Below, piece after piece: positions 34,278-42,155 of a stretch of 64,000 bases of DNA. Location: assembly GCA_023384355.1 (NCBI GenBank), contig JAHDWL010000009.1, positions 23,034 through 87,033 of the forward strand, read 5' to 3'. Position 1 is the first letter of the stretch. Each line of letters begins with the position of its first letter. The position numbers were made by a program, and so were the translations under genes. Source of the stretch: Anaerolineae bacterium. GTDB lineage: Bacteria > Chloroflexota > Anaerolineae > Promineifilales > Promineifilaceae. The notes under the pieces are model-generated. The model saw nothing but the letters and a program-made list of their open reading frames with translations. It made no database searches and was not told the DNA's origin.

Positions 34278-37250
34278 ATGTCTGTCACCTTACACATTAA
34301 CGGCCACGATGAAGAAATAGCCAATCTCAAATCAGACAACCTCCGGGACGCGCTCCGGCAGGCGGGATATGTCAGTGTGCGCTTTGGAAGCCACACCGGC
34401 GAGACCGGCGCGGCCGCTATTCTGCTGGATGGACGTCTGGTAAGTGCCGATACCCTGTTGGTCGGCCAGGCCATCGGCCATCACATTGAAACGGTCGAGT
34501 GTCTGAATACCCGCGTCGGCCAACTTCATCCGTTACAGCAGGCCTTCATCGAGACGGGAGCCATCCAATCCGGTTATTCGACCCCGGCCATGCTCCTGGC
34601 CGCCAAAAGCTTGTTGGACAAGAACCCAAATCCAACGGAGGATGAGGTACGCGACGCTCTCTCGGGCGTACTCTGCCGGGAAACCGGCTACGTGAAGCCG
34701 GTTCAGGCAATCCTGCGCGCAGCCGCCTATCTGCGCGGAGAGCAACTCCCTCCACCTCCGGGGCCGTTGGTTGTCGACGCGACTTATTCCGCCGGCGATC
34801 CGTCGAAGTTTGGCGACTCGGATGACGACAACGAACTCTTCGGGCCGGAACCCTCCGGCGGTAGCAGTTCACCGATGACCCAGACGCAAAGCCGGCTGCG
34901 AACCGGAATCGTCCTGCAGGGACAAACGCCGGAAACCAATATTGTGGGCAAGCCAGAAACCAAAGTGGACGCAGTCAAGCTGGCAAAGGGCAACCCGGCC
35001 TTCGTCGATGACATCGAACTGCGCGGCATGCTATACGCCCGACTGCTCACCAGCCCCCACGCTCACGCGCGTATTCTCAACATCGACGACAGCGAGGCCA
35101 GAGCGCTGCCTGGCGTTCGCGCGGTCATCCATTACCAGAATATTGAGCGGGTGAAATATGCGTCCGGAGGGCAATCCTACCCCAACCCGCCACCACACGA
35201 TCAGGTCAGTTTTGATGACAAGGTCCGCTATGTCGGCGATCGTGTCGCCGCCGTAGCCGCCGACACTCTGGAGATCGCCGAGGCGGCGATGAAACTGATC
35301 AAGGTCGATTATGAGATATTGCCGGCGGTGTACGACGAGCGGGAAGCGATCCTGCCCGGAGCGCCAATCATCCACGATGAAACCGACACGGTTGGAATCC
35401 ATGACGCTGCGCATAACATCGTCCATCATATCCTGGCTGAAAAAGGGAATGTCGAAGTAGGTTTCGACCAAGCCGACCGTGTATTTGAACACACCTACTA
35501 CGTCCATCAGGTTCAACAAGTTCCCATCGAACCCCATATCGCCATTAGCTGGTGGGATGCCGATGAACGCATGGTCATCCGGACCTCGACCCAGGTGCCC
35601 TTCCATGTCCGGCGCATGGTCGCGCCGCTCCTTGGCTTACCCGCCGGCCGTATTCGGGTGATCAAACCCCGCATCGGTGGAGGGTTCGGCGCCAAACAGG
35701 AGATGCTGATCGAGGATATCGTTGCGCACCTCACCATCGCAACCGGCCGTCCCGTTCGCCTGGAGTTGACCCGATCCGAAGAATTTTACAGCAGCCGCAG
35801 CCGTCACCCGGAGACCATCACATTTAAAACAGGCGTGATGGCCGACGGAACGCTCCACAGCATGTCAATGACAGTATTGGGCAATACAGGAGCCTATGGC
35901 ACGCATGGCCTGACTGTGTTGACGGTTTCGGGATTGAGAGGTCTAAGCAGCTACAATTGCGAGAACCGCAAATTCGACTGCAAGGTCGTCTATACCAACA
36001 TCCCGGTGCCGGGGGCCTATCGCGGCTACGGCGGCCCGCAGGCTCTATTCGCTCTCGAATCCCACATCGACGAGATCGCGCACGGTCTGGGTATGGATCC
36101 TATCGATCTGCGTCGCAAGAATTGGGTGCAGGCAGGTGACACCATGCCGATGGCCGTCCTCCTGAGCGAGGGCGAGAAGAAGGAAGACGTGGAAGAACCG
36201 GTAATCCTGTCCTGTGGGCTGGATGAGTGTTTCGTGCAGGGCATGAGGGCCATTGGTTGGGAAAACAAGTTTGACCCAGCCTGGCGCACTGTACCCGGCA
36301 AACCTCATGTGCGACGTGGCATGGGTGCGGCGATGTGTATGCACGGAACAGCCATTCCCGGGCTGGACATGGGCGGCGCATCGATCAAAATCAACGATGA
36401 CGGCTCGTTCAACGTCAACGTAGGCGCGACCGACCTCGGCACCGGCTCCGACACGATCCTGGCCCAAATTGCGGCCGAGGTCCTGGGCGTTCCCCTGAAC
36501 GATATTATTATGTACTCCAGCGACACGGATATGACGCCGTTCGACACCGGCGCGTACGCCAGCTCAACCACTTACATCTCCGGCACCGCTGTGAAGCGAG
36601 CGGCCGAGCAAATTGCGGACCAGGTTCGCGAGAGGGCAGCGCTGATGTTGGGTCTGGATGAATGGCGCGACATACGTCTGGAAAATCGTATGGCCATAAC
36701 ACCTGACGGACGTTCTGTGACGATGGAAAGGATAGCGCTGCACTCCCTGCACCAGCAAGACCAGCGCCAGTTGATGGCCAACGCATCCTTTGTCAGTTCT
36801 GCATCCCCTCCGCCTTTTGCCGGTCAGTTCGTCGAGGTCGAGGTTGACACGGAAACAGGCCAGGTCACAGTTACCAAGATGGTGATGGCTGTTGACGCCG
36901 GCGTGCCAATCAATCCACTGACCGCTTCAGGACAGGTGGAAGGTGGGTTAGTACAAGCTCTGGGCTACGGTCACTGCGAGGAAATGGTTTATGACCACGA
37001 CGGCCGCATGATCAATACCCAAATCGGGCCTTATTACATCTACCGGGCTAACGAGATGCCGGACGTACAGGCCATTCTGGTGCAGACCCACGAGCCAACC
37101 GGCCCGTTTGGCGCCAAGGCCCTTGCTGAGATACCCAAGGACGGCGTCGCTCCGGCCATTGCCAACGCCGTATTCGATGCCACTGGCGTGAGACTACGCC
37201 GCATCCCGTTTACCCCTCAGAGGGTTTATGAGGCGATGAGAGCAAATTAA
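34278..37250 (+). CDS. Xanthine dehydrogenase-family molybdenum hydroxylase with fused, cysteine-depleted 2Fe-2S domain
   Basis: A 990-residue fusion of the usual small iron-sulfur subunit (about 1-155) and the large molybdopterin subunit (about 230-985). The large part has KPRIGGGFGAKQEM, PVRLELTRSEEF, VPGAYRGYGGPQALFALES, DLGTGSDTILAQIAAEVLG and AKALAEIPKDGVAPAIANA, whose glutamate fits the catalytic residue. The small part keeps its fold signature but has lost cluster ligands: in RFGSHTGETGAAA the cysteines of the first cluster are S38, T43, A46, then A57; in QSGYSTPAM they are S98 and S101; in LCRETGY only C133 remains. Electrons therefore cannot leave by the standard route. GGAG lies 6 nt before the ATG. 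No FAD subunit is nearby. Substrate unknown. Confidence 0.85.
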   Translation: MSVTLHINGHDEEIANLKSDNLRDALRQAGYVSVRFGSHTGETGAAAILLDGRLVSADTLLVGQAIGHHIETVECLNTRVGQLHPLQQAFIETGAIQSGYSTPAMLLAAKSLLDKNPNPTEDEVRDALSGVLCRETGYVKPVQAILRAAAYLRGEQLPPPPGPLVVDATYSAGDPSKFGDSDDDNELFGPEPSGGSSSPMTQTQSRLRTGIVLQGQTPETNIVGKPETKVDAVKLAKGNPAFVDDIELRGMLYARLLTSPHAHARILNIDDSEARALPGVRAVIHYQNIERVKYASGGQSYPNPPPHDQVSFDDKVRYVGDRVAAVAADTLEIAEAAMKLIKVDYEILPAVYDEREAILPGAPIIHDETDTVGIHDAAHNIVHHILAEKGNVEVGFDQADRVFEHTYYVHQVQQVPIEPHIAISWWDADERMVIRTSTQVPFHVRRMVAPLLGLPAGRIRVIKPRIGGGFGAKQEMLIEDIVAHLTIATGRPVRLELTRSEEFYSSRSRHPETITFKTGVMADGTLHSMSMTVLGNTGAYGTHGLTVLTVSGLRGLSSYNCENRKFDCKVVYTNIPVPGAYRGYGGPQALFALESHIDEIAHGLGMDPIDLRRKNWVQAGDTMPMAVLLSEGEKKEDVEEPVILSCGLDECFVQGMRAIGWENKFDPAWRTVPGKPHVRRGMGAAMCMHGTAIPGLDMGGASIKINDDGSFNVNVGATDLGTGSDTILAQIAAEVLGVPLNDIIMYSSDTDMTPFDTGAYASSTTYISGTAVKRAAEQIADQVRERAALMLGLDEWRDIRLENRMAITPDGRSVTMERIALHSLHQQDQRQLMANASFVSSASPPPFAGQFVEVEVDTETGQVTVTKMVMAVDAGVPINPLTASGQVEGGLVQALGYGHCEEMVYDHDGRMINTQIGPYYIYRANEMPDVQAILVQTHEPTGPFGAKALAEIPKDGVAPAIANAVFDATGVRLRRIPFTPQRVYEAMRAN

Positions 37251-37256
37251 ATGCGA

Positions 37257-37330
37257 TACGCCCGGAGGGACTCGAACCCCCAACCACCTGGTTCGAAGCC
37301 AGATACTCTGTCCAATTGAGCTACGGGCGC
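37257..37330 (-). tRNA. tRNA-Arg (anticodon TCG)
   Basis: Minus-strand cloverleaf of 74 nt. The acceptor stem begins GCGCCCG and closes with CGGGCGT, first pair G-U. The D arm follows as TAGCTC, the anticodon loop is CTTCGAA (TCG, reading CGA), and the T arm contains GGTTCGAGTCC. The 3' CCA is not encoded. It lies right after the molybdenum-hydroxylase gene, on the other strand. Confidence 0.93.
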
Positions 37331-37339
37331 TTAAACGGA

Positions 37340-37400
37340 ACCTGACAGGTCGACGCGAGAAAAGTAATAAGTTACATCTACGCGCGCCGACCTGTCAGGT
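37340..37400. repeat. Inverted repeat between two tRNA genes
   Basis: Arms 37340-37357 and 37383-37400 are reverse complements over 18 bases with one mismatch. Each arm contains ACCTGACAGGT or its complement, itself nearly palindromic, so the element is a repeat within a repeat. Spacer 25 nt. It could be a processing hairpin of the tRNA transcript or a dispersed REP-like element. Confidence 0.75.
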
Positions 37401-37412
37401 CCAAAAGGTTCA

Positions 37413-37489
37413 TGGGGCGAGTGGTGGGATTTGAACCCACGATCTTCTGGGCCACAACCAGACGTGTTAACCCCTACACCACACCCGCC
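37413..37489 (-). tRNA. tRNA-His (anticodon GTG), CCA encoded
   Basis: Minus-strand cloverleaf of 77 nt including CCA. It has the extra 5' G at position -1 opposite C73 that is particular to tRNA-His, acceptor stem GCGGGTG with CACTCGC, anticodon loop TTGTGGC (GTG) and T arm GGTTCAAATCC. It is upstream of tRNA-Arg on the same strand, probably in one precursor. Confidence 0.94.
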
Positions 37490-37605
37490 ATAATAACTTC
37501 CCCAACGGGGAACATCAAGGATCGTACCACAATCGTCCCGCGCCGGCAAGGCGGGATCGACCGAGGCCAACTACGCGTCGCTCGCTTGAGGATGTCAATC
37601 GATTA

Positions 37606-38085
37606 TCAAACCGGCGGCGCAATGTTGCGATTCGACCTGGCATCGCCCGTCCCTTCATCGATCGATCGCTCCATACGCGCGGCCTCGACATTCTTCAATT
37701 CCTTTGCTTTTTCTTCGGCCGTGCGTTCATACGTGTTGACGAGAATCTTCCCACCGTCGCGGACAAGGGCATCCGACACCATTGACGCCTCATAGTCATC
37801 GCATGCCACGACAACGCCAATACGATCGCCGAGCTCTTGAGCCAGCGCTTTCGTTGCCTCATCCGAAATAGGCATGGATCGTTTGAAAATACCGCCGCCA
37901 TACACAACTTCAGACTTTGTGACACCACCAACCAGTCGAACAAGCCCGATCATGCCGAGTTTTACGTCGCGAACGCGCTTATCCCATTCCCGCAATTTCT
38001 CGATGACGGCTTCAGCTGAAGCGTCGTCGGCAAAGGAAGCGATTACAATAGTCTCGTTGTCATTCATATTGACTTGTTTCTCCAT
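37606..38085 (-). CDS. Hypothetical protein, DUF1269-like
   Basis: A 159-residue cytoplasmic protein. It begins like a small alpha/beta domain (ETIVIASFADDASAEAVIEKLREWD), followed by VKLGMIGLVRLVGGVTKSEVVYGGG and a region of alternating helix and strand (ISDEATKALAQELGDRIGVVVACDDYEASMVSDAL is too long to be a motif but shows the pattern). The C-terminal 40 residues are charged and probably disordered. The first half resembles DUF1269-type proteins of unknown function; this is a weak match. An internal ATG at residue 7 (38067) is an alternative start. It is alone, between the tRNAs and the divergent SGNH cluster. Confidence 0.65.
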   Translation of the reverse strand: MEKQVNMNDNETIVIASFADDASAEAVIEKLREWDKRVRDVKLGMIGLVRLVGGVTKSEVVYGGGIFKRSMPISDEATKALAQELGDRIGVVVACDDYEASMVSDALVRDGGKILVNTYERTAEEKAKELKNVEAARMERSIDEGTGDARSNRNIAPPV

Positions 38086-38308
38086 CCGGCAAAATCAGAT
38101 TCATCCACAGGGCAATTGTAAGTGAGACCCACCTCAACTGGCAACCCCGAATGTATTTTTATAGATAAAGGTAAAAAATTCCCGACTGAACGATTATGTG
38201 TACCGATTTCTTGTTCAATTGAGTAAAATTTTTTAATGGGATCGAACAATGAAAGAATTTATATTGGTTTGTCTTTGTTCGATTCAAATCAAATCTCTTC
38301 GATAAGCA

Positions 38309-39403
38309 ATGTCCCGACACGCCATCATCATCGGAATACTCATCTATCTCGGAATAACAACAGCCGTGTTAGCCACATCCGTAGGTATTGCGGTTTCAAG
38401 GAAGGTACCAGTCTCAAGTGAAAGCCGGCAAGCTTATACGGGCAATATGAGCGTCTCCGGTGTTCTGGCGGCCGCACTCCCTACCCCGCCAATCACTCCT
38501 CGAGTGGGCATCGGGGGCGTGCCGGAAGTAATTCCGTCACCAACCATTCCCCCTTGGCCGACCTGGCAGAATACCTCAACACCAAACCCCCTGACAAGCC
38601 AATCCGGCGATTCGACGCCGGCCCTCACTCCCCCTCAGCACACCCCAATCAACGGCGTTAACTGGGAATCGATCATTAACCTTCCTCCAGACGTTATATC
38701 CCATGCCCGAGAAATATTCATGGCTGGACAGGCGATTGGCCGCAACCCCCATTCATTCAGCAAGGTCGGCGATAGCACTATTGAGAATCCCCATTTTTTG
38801 GCGCGGTTTGATGAGGGGTCGTATGTACTCGGGCCATTTGAATACCTTGAGCCGGCGATCGCGAATTTCCGCGGGTCATTTGGTCGTGATAGCCTCGCTG
38901 TCGCCATCGGCATGCACTCCTGGTCAGCGAACGATCCGATGTGGGCGGATCCCGGCCTGTGTATGCCTAATGAAACCCCGGTTCAATGCGAAATCCGGGT
39001 GAACAATCCGGCAGTCCTTTTCATCCGCCTGGGAACGAACGACGTCGGCACAGCCGACAGCTTTGAAGCAAACATCCGTCAAATTGTCGAAACTGCAATA
39101 GCAGCCGGTGTAATCCCCGTAATAGGCACCAAGGGTGATCGGCATGAGGGCAGTAATGAGAATAACGATATACTGCGTCGCCTCGCGGCCGAATATCATA
39201 TACCATTGTGGGATTACGATCGCGTGGCAGAGACACTACCCGCTCGCGGTCTGGATGTTGATGCGGCCCACATGATGACCTTCTTCTCACACGATTACAA
39301 CGATCCGACCGCCTATTCACGCGGTCATGCGATGCACAACCTGACGGCACTCATGATGCTGGATGCCCTGTGGCGCGAGGTTTTAGGCAATACAGTGCCA
39401 TAA
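38309..39403 (+). CDS. Exported SGNH-hydrolase-like protein, copy 1
   Basis: A 364-residue protein with an N-terminal membrane anchor (IIIGILIYLGITTAVLATSV), a Pro/Thr-rich linker (about 55-110) and a C-terminal SGNH-like domain. Block I is KVGDSTIENPHF (nucleophile Ser), block III RLGTNDVGT (Asn), block V DVDAAHM (Asp, His). Between them GVIPVIGTKGDRHEGSNENN is shared with two more copies downstream. SGNH proteins act as esterases or, in envelope acylation systems, as transferases that move acyl groups. The family is part of a cluster that ends in an MBOAT acyltransferase, so a role in polymer O-acylation is the best inference. No ribosome-binding sequence is visible. Confidence 0.78.
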   Translation: MSRHAIIIGILIYLGITTAVLATSVGIAVSRKVPVSSESRQAYTGNMSVSGVLAAALPTPPITPRVGIGGVPEVIPSPTIPPWPTWQNTSTPNPLTSQSGDSTPALTPPQHTPINGVNWESIINLPPDVISHAREIFMAGQAIGRNPHSFSKVGDSTIENPHFLARFDEGSYVLGPFEYLEPAIANFRGSFGRDSLAVAIGMHSWSANDPMWADPGLCMPNETPVQCEIRVNNPAVLFIRLGTNDVGTADSFEANIRQIVETAIAAGVIPVIGTKGDRHEGSNENNDILRRLAAEYHIPLWDYDRVAETLPARGLDVDAAHMMTFFSHDYNDPTAYSRGHAMHNLTALMMLDALWREVLGNTVP

Positions 39404-39459
39404 TTTCCAACCCGTCCTGACCTTTTTCATTCTCCACCAGCACACAACCAATCACGAAC

Positions 39460-40494
39460 ATGAAAAGCGCTCCTTTGCTACTTCTTTTGCTGCTCATTGC
39501 CTGTTCACCGACCACTCCCGAACTAATGGTGCCGACTTCGACAATTGGAGCGCCCTCCTCGCCAAGCCGCCCCGCACCGGTTGTCGTGCAGAACTCCGGC
39601 CCTACCCCATCAATGGCCACGATTACCGCCGTTGCCGCAATCGAAACAAACGAAGGAATTATTGCCACAGCAACTCCTACACCGGTGGACACCCCAACTA
39701 TTGCGCCTTCGCCAACACCGTTCGGCCCGCAAGAGATCAACGGCATTCCGTTGTCTGTTCTCGTACCCATGTCGCCGGAGATAGCGGCCAACGTCCTGCG
39801 GATTTACGAGCGCGGCCAGGAACTTGGACGAGACCCGAACGCATTCTCCAAACTGGGAGACAGCACGATCCTCAACCCGCATTTTCTCGGCCCCTTCGAC
39901 AAGGGAGATTACAACCTGGGGGATTTCGCCCATCTCCAGTCAACAATCGATCGCTGGCGAGGCTCATTCGAACGCCACGGCGTCGGCGCTCATTTCGGTC
40001 TGCATTCGTGGACGGTGTTCGATCCCATGTGGGCCGACAAGAAATGGTGCGAGGCGGGTGAACACCTGCTGGCCTGCGAGCTGCGGCTGCAAAACCCCAG
40101 CGTCCTCTTTATTAGGCTCGGCAGCAACGACGCCGGCTCCCCGAGTGGCTTCCGATATAACGTCAAGAAAGTTATCGAATACGCTATCGACAACGGCGTC
40201 ATCCCTATCATTGGCACCAAGGCCGACCGTTTTGAAGGCAGCAATGAGAACAACGACATTCTGCGAGAGCTGGCAGCCGAATACCAGGTTCCCCTTTGGG
40301 ATTTCGATCTGCTGGCGGAGACATTGCCCGGACGCGGCCTGGACACGGATGGAATTCATTTGAAAATCGACGAGTTGCCTCATGACTACACATTGGCCGA
40401 GACTTTTACCCGCGGACACCCCATGCAGGACCTGACGGCATTGATAGCGCTGGATCAGGTGCGGGGTGTGATTGAAGGTGGAGACTTGCCATAA
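39460..40494 (+). CDS. SGNH-hydrolase-like lipoprotein, copy 2
   Basis: A 344-residue lipoprotein. The signal LLLLLLLIACSPTTPE has a lipobox (LIAC) that would leave a lipidated cysteine near residue 15. A Thr/Pro linker (about 18-88) leads to the SGNH domain with KLGDSTILNPHF, RLGSNDAGSPSGF and DTDGIHLK as blocks I, III and V. Note GSND in place of GTND. It is clearly paralogous to the proteins at 38309 and 41127 (shared IPIIGTKADRFEGSNENND). Extracellular, membrane-attached. It is the second of three tandem copies. Confidence 0.78.
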   Translation: MKSAPLLLLLLLIACSPTTPELMVPTSTIGAPSSPSRPAPVVVQNSGPTPSMATITAVAAIETNEGIIATATPTPVDTPTIAPSPTPFGPQEINGIPLSVLVPMSPEIAANVLRIYERGQELGRDPNAFSKLGDSTILNPHFLGPFDKGDYNLGDFAHLQSTIDRWRGSFERHGVGAHFGLHSWTVFDPMWADKKWCEAGEHLLACELRLQNPSVLFIRLGSNDAGSPSGFRYNVKKVIEYAIDNGVIPIIGTKADRFEGSNENNDILRELAAEYQVPLWDFDLLAETLPGRGLDTDGIHLKIDELPHDYTLAETFTRGHPMQDLTALIALDQVRGVIEGGDLP

Positions 40495-40570
40495 AGCAGG
40501 TTTAATTACCCCGATCGAAAAGGATTCCACTATAATTCAATTCGCTATCTTGGAGAGGATTTCCGGCATC

Positions 40571-40981
40571 ATGAACCGAATTATCGTATTAGTCGCATTG
40601 CTCGTCTTCCTGGCGCTCACTGCCTGTGGAGGTAGCGGGGATGGGGGATCACAGTCAGGAACGGACCGCCCCGCTCGCGCTGTCGAAAGCTATCTGAACG
40701 CCAAGGTGCAAGGCGACCAGAACGGCATTCGTTCTGGTCTATGTTCCGCGATGGAAGCCGACCTGGAAAGGGAACTCCACGCCTTTGAAACTGTCAGCAA
40801 TGCCACCATCGAAAACATGAGCTGTGCGTCGGACGATCCCTCATCCCAGGCTGAAACAACCGTCCGGTGCTCCGGCGAGATCGTCGCCTTGTACGGCACC
40901 GAAGAGACAAACTTCCCTCTCACGTCGTATCGTGCCGTTAGTGAGGATGGGGAGTGGAAGTGGTGCGGGGAATCAGAATAA
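40571..40981 (+). CDS. Small lipoprotein of unknown function
   Basis: A 136-residue predicted lipoprotein: MNRIIVLVALLVFLALTAC carries a lipobox (LTAC), followed by a glycine-rich stretch and a single small domain with three further cysteines (SGLCSAM, MSCASDD, VRCSGE) and a C-terminal EWKWCGESE. The start at 40571 is chosen for the signal peptide and for GGAGAGGA upstream. The fold resembles small NTF2-like or DUF4878-type lipoproteins (AVESYLNAKVQGD, EIVALYG), a guess. It sits within the SGNH cluster but belongs to no recognised acylation family. Confidence 0.75.
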   Translation: MNRIIVLVALLVFLALTACGGSGDGGSQSGTDRPARAVESYLNAKVQGDQNGIRSGLCSAMEADLERELHAFETVSNATIENMSCASDDPSSQAETTVRCSGEIVALYGTEETNFPLTSYRAVSEDGEWKWCGESE

Positions 40982-41034
40982 AAGACAGGCGACAATCGGT
41001 GATTTAAAAGTCTCTCGCGGAGAAACACTTCCCA

Positions 41035-41148
41035 ATGCGCCTATTTTCTCGTGAAAACCTTCTGGCTCTCTTATTATGCCTGCTTGTTCTCCTGTTACTC
41101 ATCGTCACAACCGATAGCGCGCCGCAATGGATTTATCAGGGATTTTGA
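41035..41148 (+). CDS. DltX-like single-span microprotein ending in WIYQGF
   Basis: A 37-residue ORF too short for routine gene finding. It starts with a basic N-terminus (R2, R6), has one hydrophobic helix of about 17 residues (8-24), then TTDSAPQ and the C-terminal hexapeptide WIYQGF immediately before the stop. In Dlt teichoic-acid D-alanylation systems the small membrane protein DltX has the same layout and ends in a pattern of the form aromatic-I-Y-x-x-F, whose tyrosine has been proposed to carry the acyl group between MBOAT and SGNH partners. GGAG lies 12 nt before the ATG. The next gene's ATG (41127) lies inside the codons for the motif in another frame, and that gene overlaps the MBOAT gene, so the three are translationally linked. 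Function is inferred from motif and context. Confidence 0.72.
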   Translation: MRLFSRENLLALLLCLLVLLLLIVTTDSAPQWIYQGF

Positions 41149-42155
41149 AGGTTTGGGGTATCCTACTGATCAGCTTGCTGCTGGTTGGATGCGGACAAGT
41201 CGACACGGCCGCATTGGGGGACGGGGCTACCACAAGCGCCCCACCATCCTCTACGCCTGTCAAAGTACCTACCGCAACGCCGACCCTGACGCCTACTTAC
41301 ACGCCGACAGCAACACCCACTCCGACAGCAACGGCAACCGCTACATCCACCCCAACCCAAACGCCTACCCCAACCCCGACACCTGATCCGGCCAGATTAG
41401 TTAACGGCGTCCCTATCGAAGATTTTATCATCATGCCTCGGGAGGTTCGTGATAACGTCCGGGAGATATTTACCCGTGGGCAGGAACTCGGCCGTAATCC
41501 GCATGCATTCTCCAAAATCGGCGACAGCGTATCGCTCACCAGCGACTATTTCGCTCGGTTCGGACAGAACCGGTACAACCTGGGAATCTACGAGGGATTA
41601 CAGCCGGCAATAGATCAATATAAAAAATCCTTTGACCACTTCGGGATGGCTCTACGCATCGGGCTTCACGCATGGACCGCCTTCAAGCCTGGTATGGCCG
41701 ATCCCGACAAGTGCAAGCCGGAAGAACATATGGTGGAGTGCGAGTTCCGGCTCCACAATCCCAGCGTTGTACTAATCAGGCTGGGAACGAATGACACAGC
41801 CGAGGGAAATGCCTACGAACGGGCAATTCGCTACGCCATCGAATACAGCATCAAAAACGGCGTGATCCCCGTGTTGGTCACAAAATCGGATCGCTTCGAA
41901 GGGGATAATCGCAACAACGAAACGATGCGCGCCCTGGCCAGAGAGCTATCTGTGCCATTGTGGGATTTCGATGTGGTAGCAGGCAGCCTGCCCAATCGAG
42001 GTTTGAGGGATGATAACGTCCATCTGACAGTATACGGCGTGAACGACTTCACCGATCCCGCTACACTCTCCTATGGCTACCCTCTCAGCGATCTGACCGG
42101 CCTGATGATGCTCGATGCAATTCGGCAAACAATTCTGACCGAGGAAGGTCTATGA
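41127..42155 (+). CDS. SGNH-hydrolase-like lipoprotein, copy 3 (MBOAT partner)
   Basis: A 342-residue lipoprotein with signal ILKVWGILLISLLLVGCGQ (lipobox LVGC), a long Thr/Pro repeat linker (about 45-90, PTATPT-like units) and an SGNH domain. Block I is KIGDSVSLTSDYF, block III RLGTNDTAEG, block V RDDNVHLTVYG. The start overlaps the DltX-like ORF by 22 bases and the stop overlaps the MBOAT start by 4 (ATGA), so this copy is the one physically tied to the acyltransferase. In the Dlt comparison it stands in the place of DltD. Substrate polymer unknown. Confidence 0.82.
   Translation: MDLSGILKVWGILLISLLLVGCGQVDTAALGDGATTSAPPSSTPVKVPTATPTLTPTYTPTATPTPTATATATSTPTQTPTPTPTPDPARLVNGVPIEDFIIMPREVRDNVREIFTRGQELGRNPHAFSKIGDSVSLTSDYFARFGQNRYNLGIYEGLQPAIDQYKKSFDHFGMALRIGLHAWTAFKPGMADPDKCKPEEHMVECEFRLHNPSVVLIRLGTNDTAEGNAYERAIRYAIEYSIKNGVIPVLVTKSDRFEGDNRNNETMRALARELSVPLWDFDVVAGSLPNRGLRDDNVHLTVYGVNDFTDPATLSYGYPLSDLTGLMMLDAIRQTILTEEGL

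Noticed and set aside
37257..37489. tRNA-associated integration site
   Set aside because: No integrase, no direct repeat of a tRNA 3' end and no change in gene content nearby.
41163..41360. Cysteine-rich minus-strand frame
   Set aside because: It is the complement of the Thr/Pro repeat linker of the SGNH lipoprotein, a compositional artefact; similar shadow frames exist opposite other linkers.
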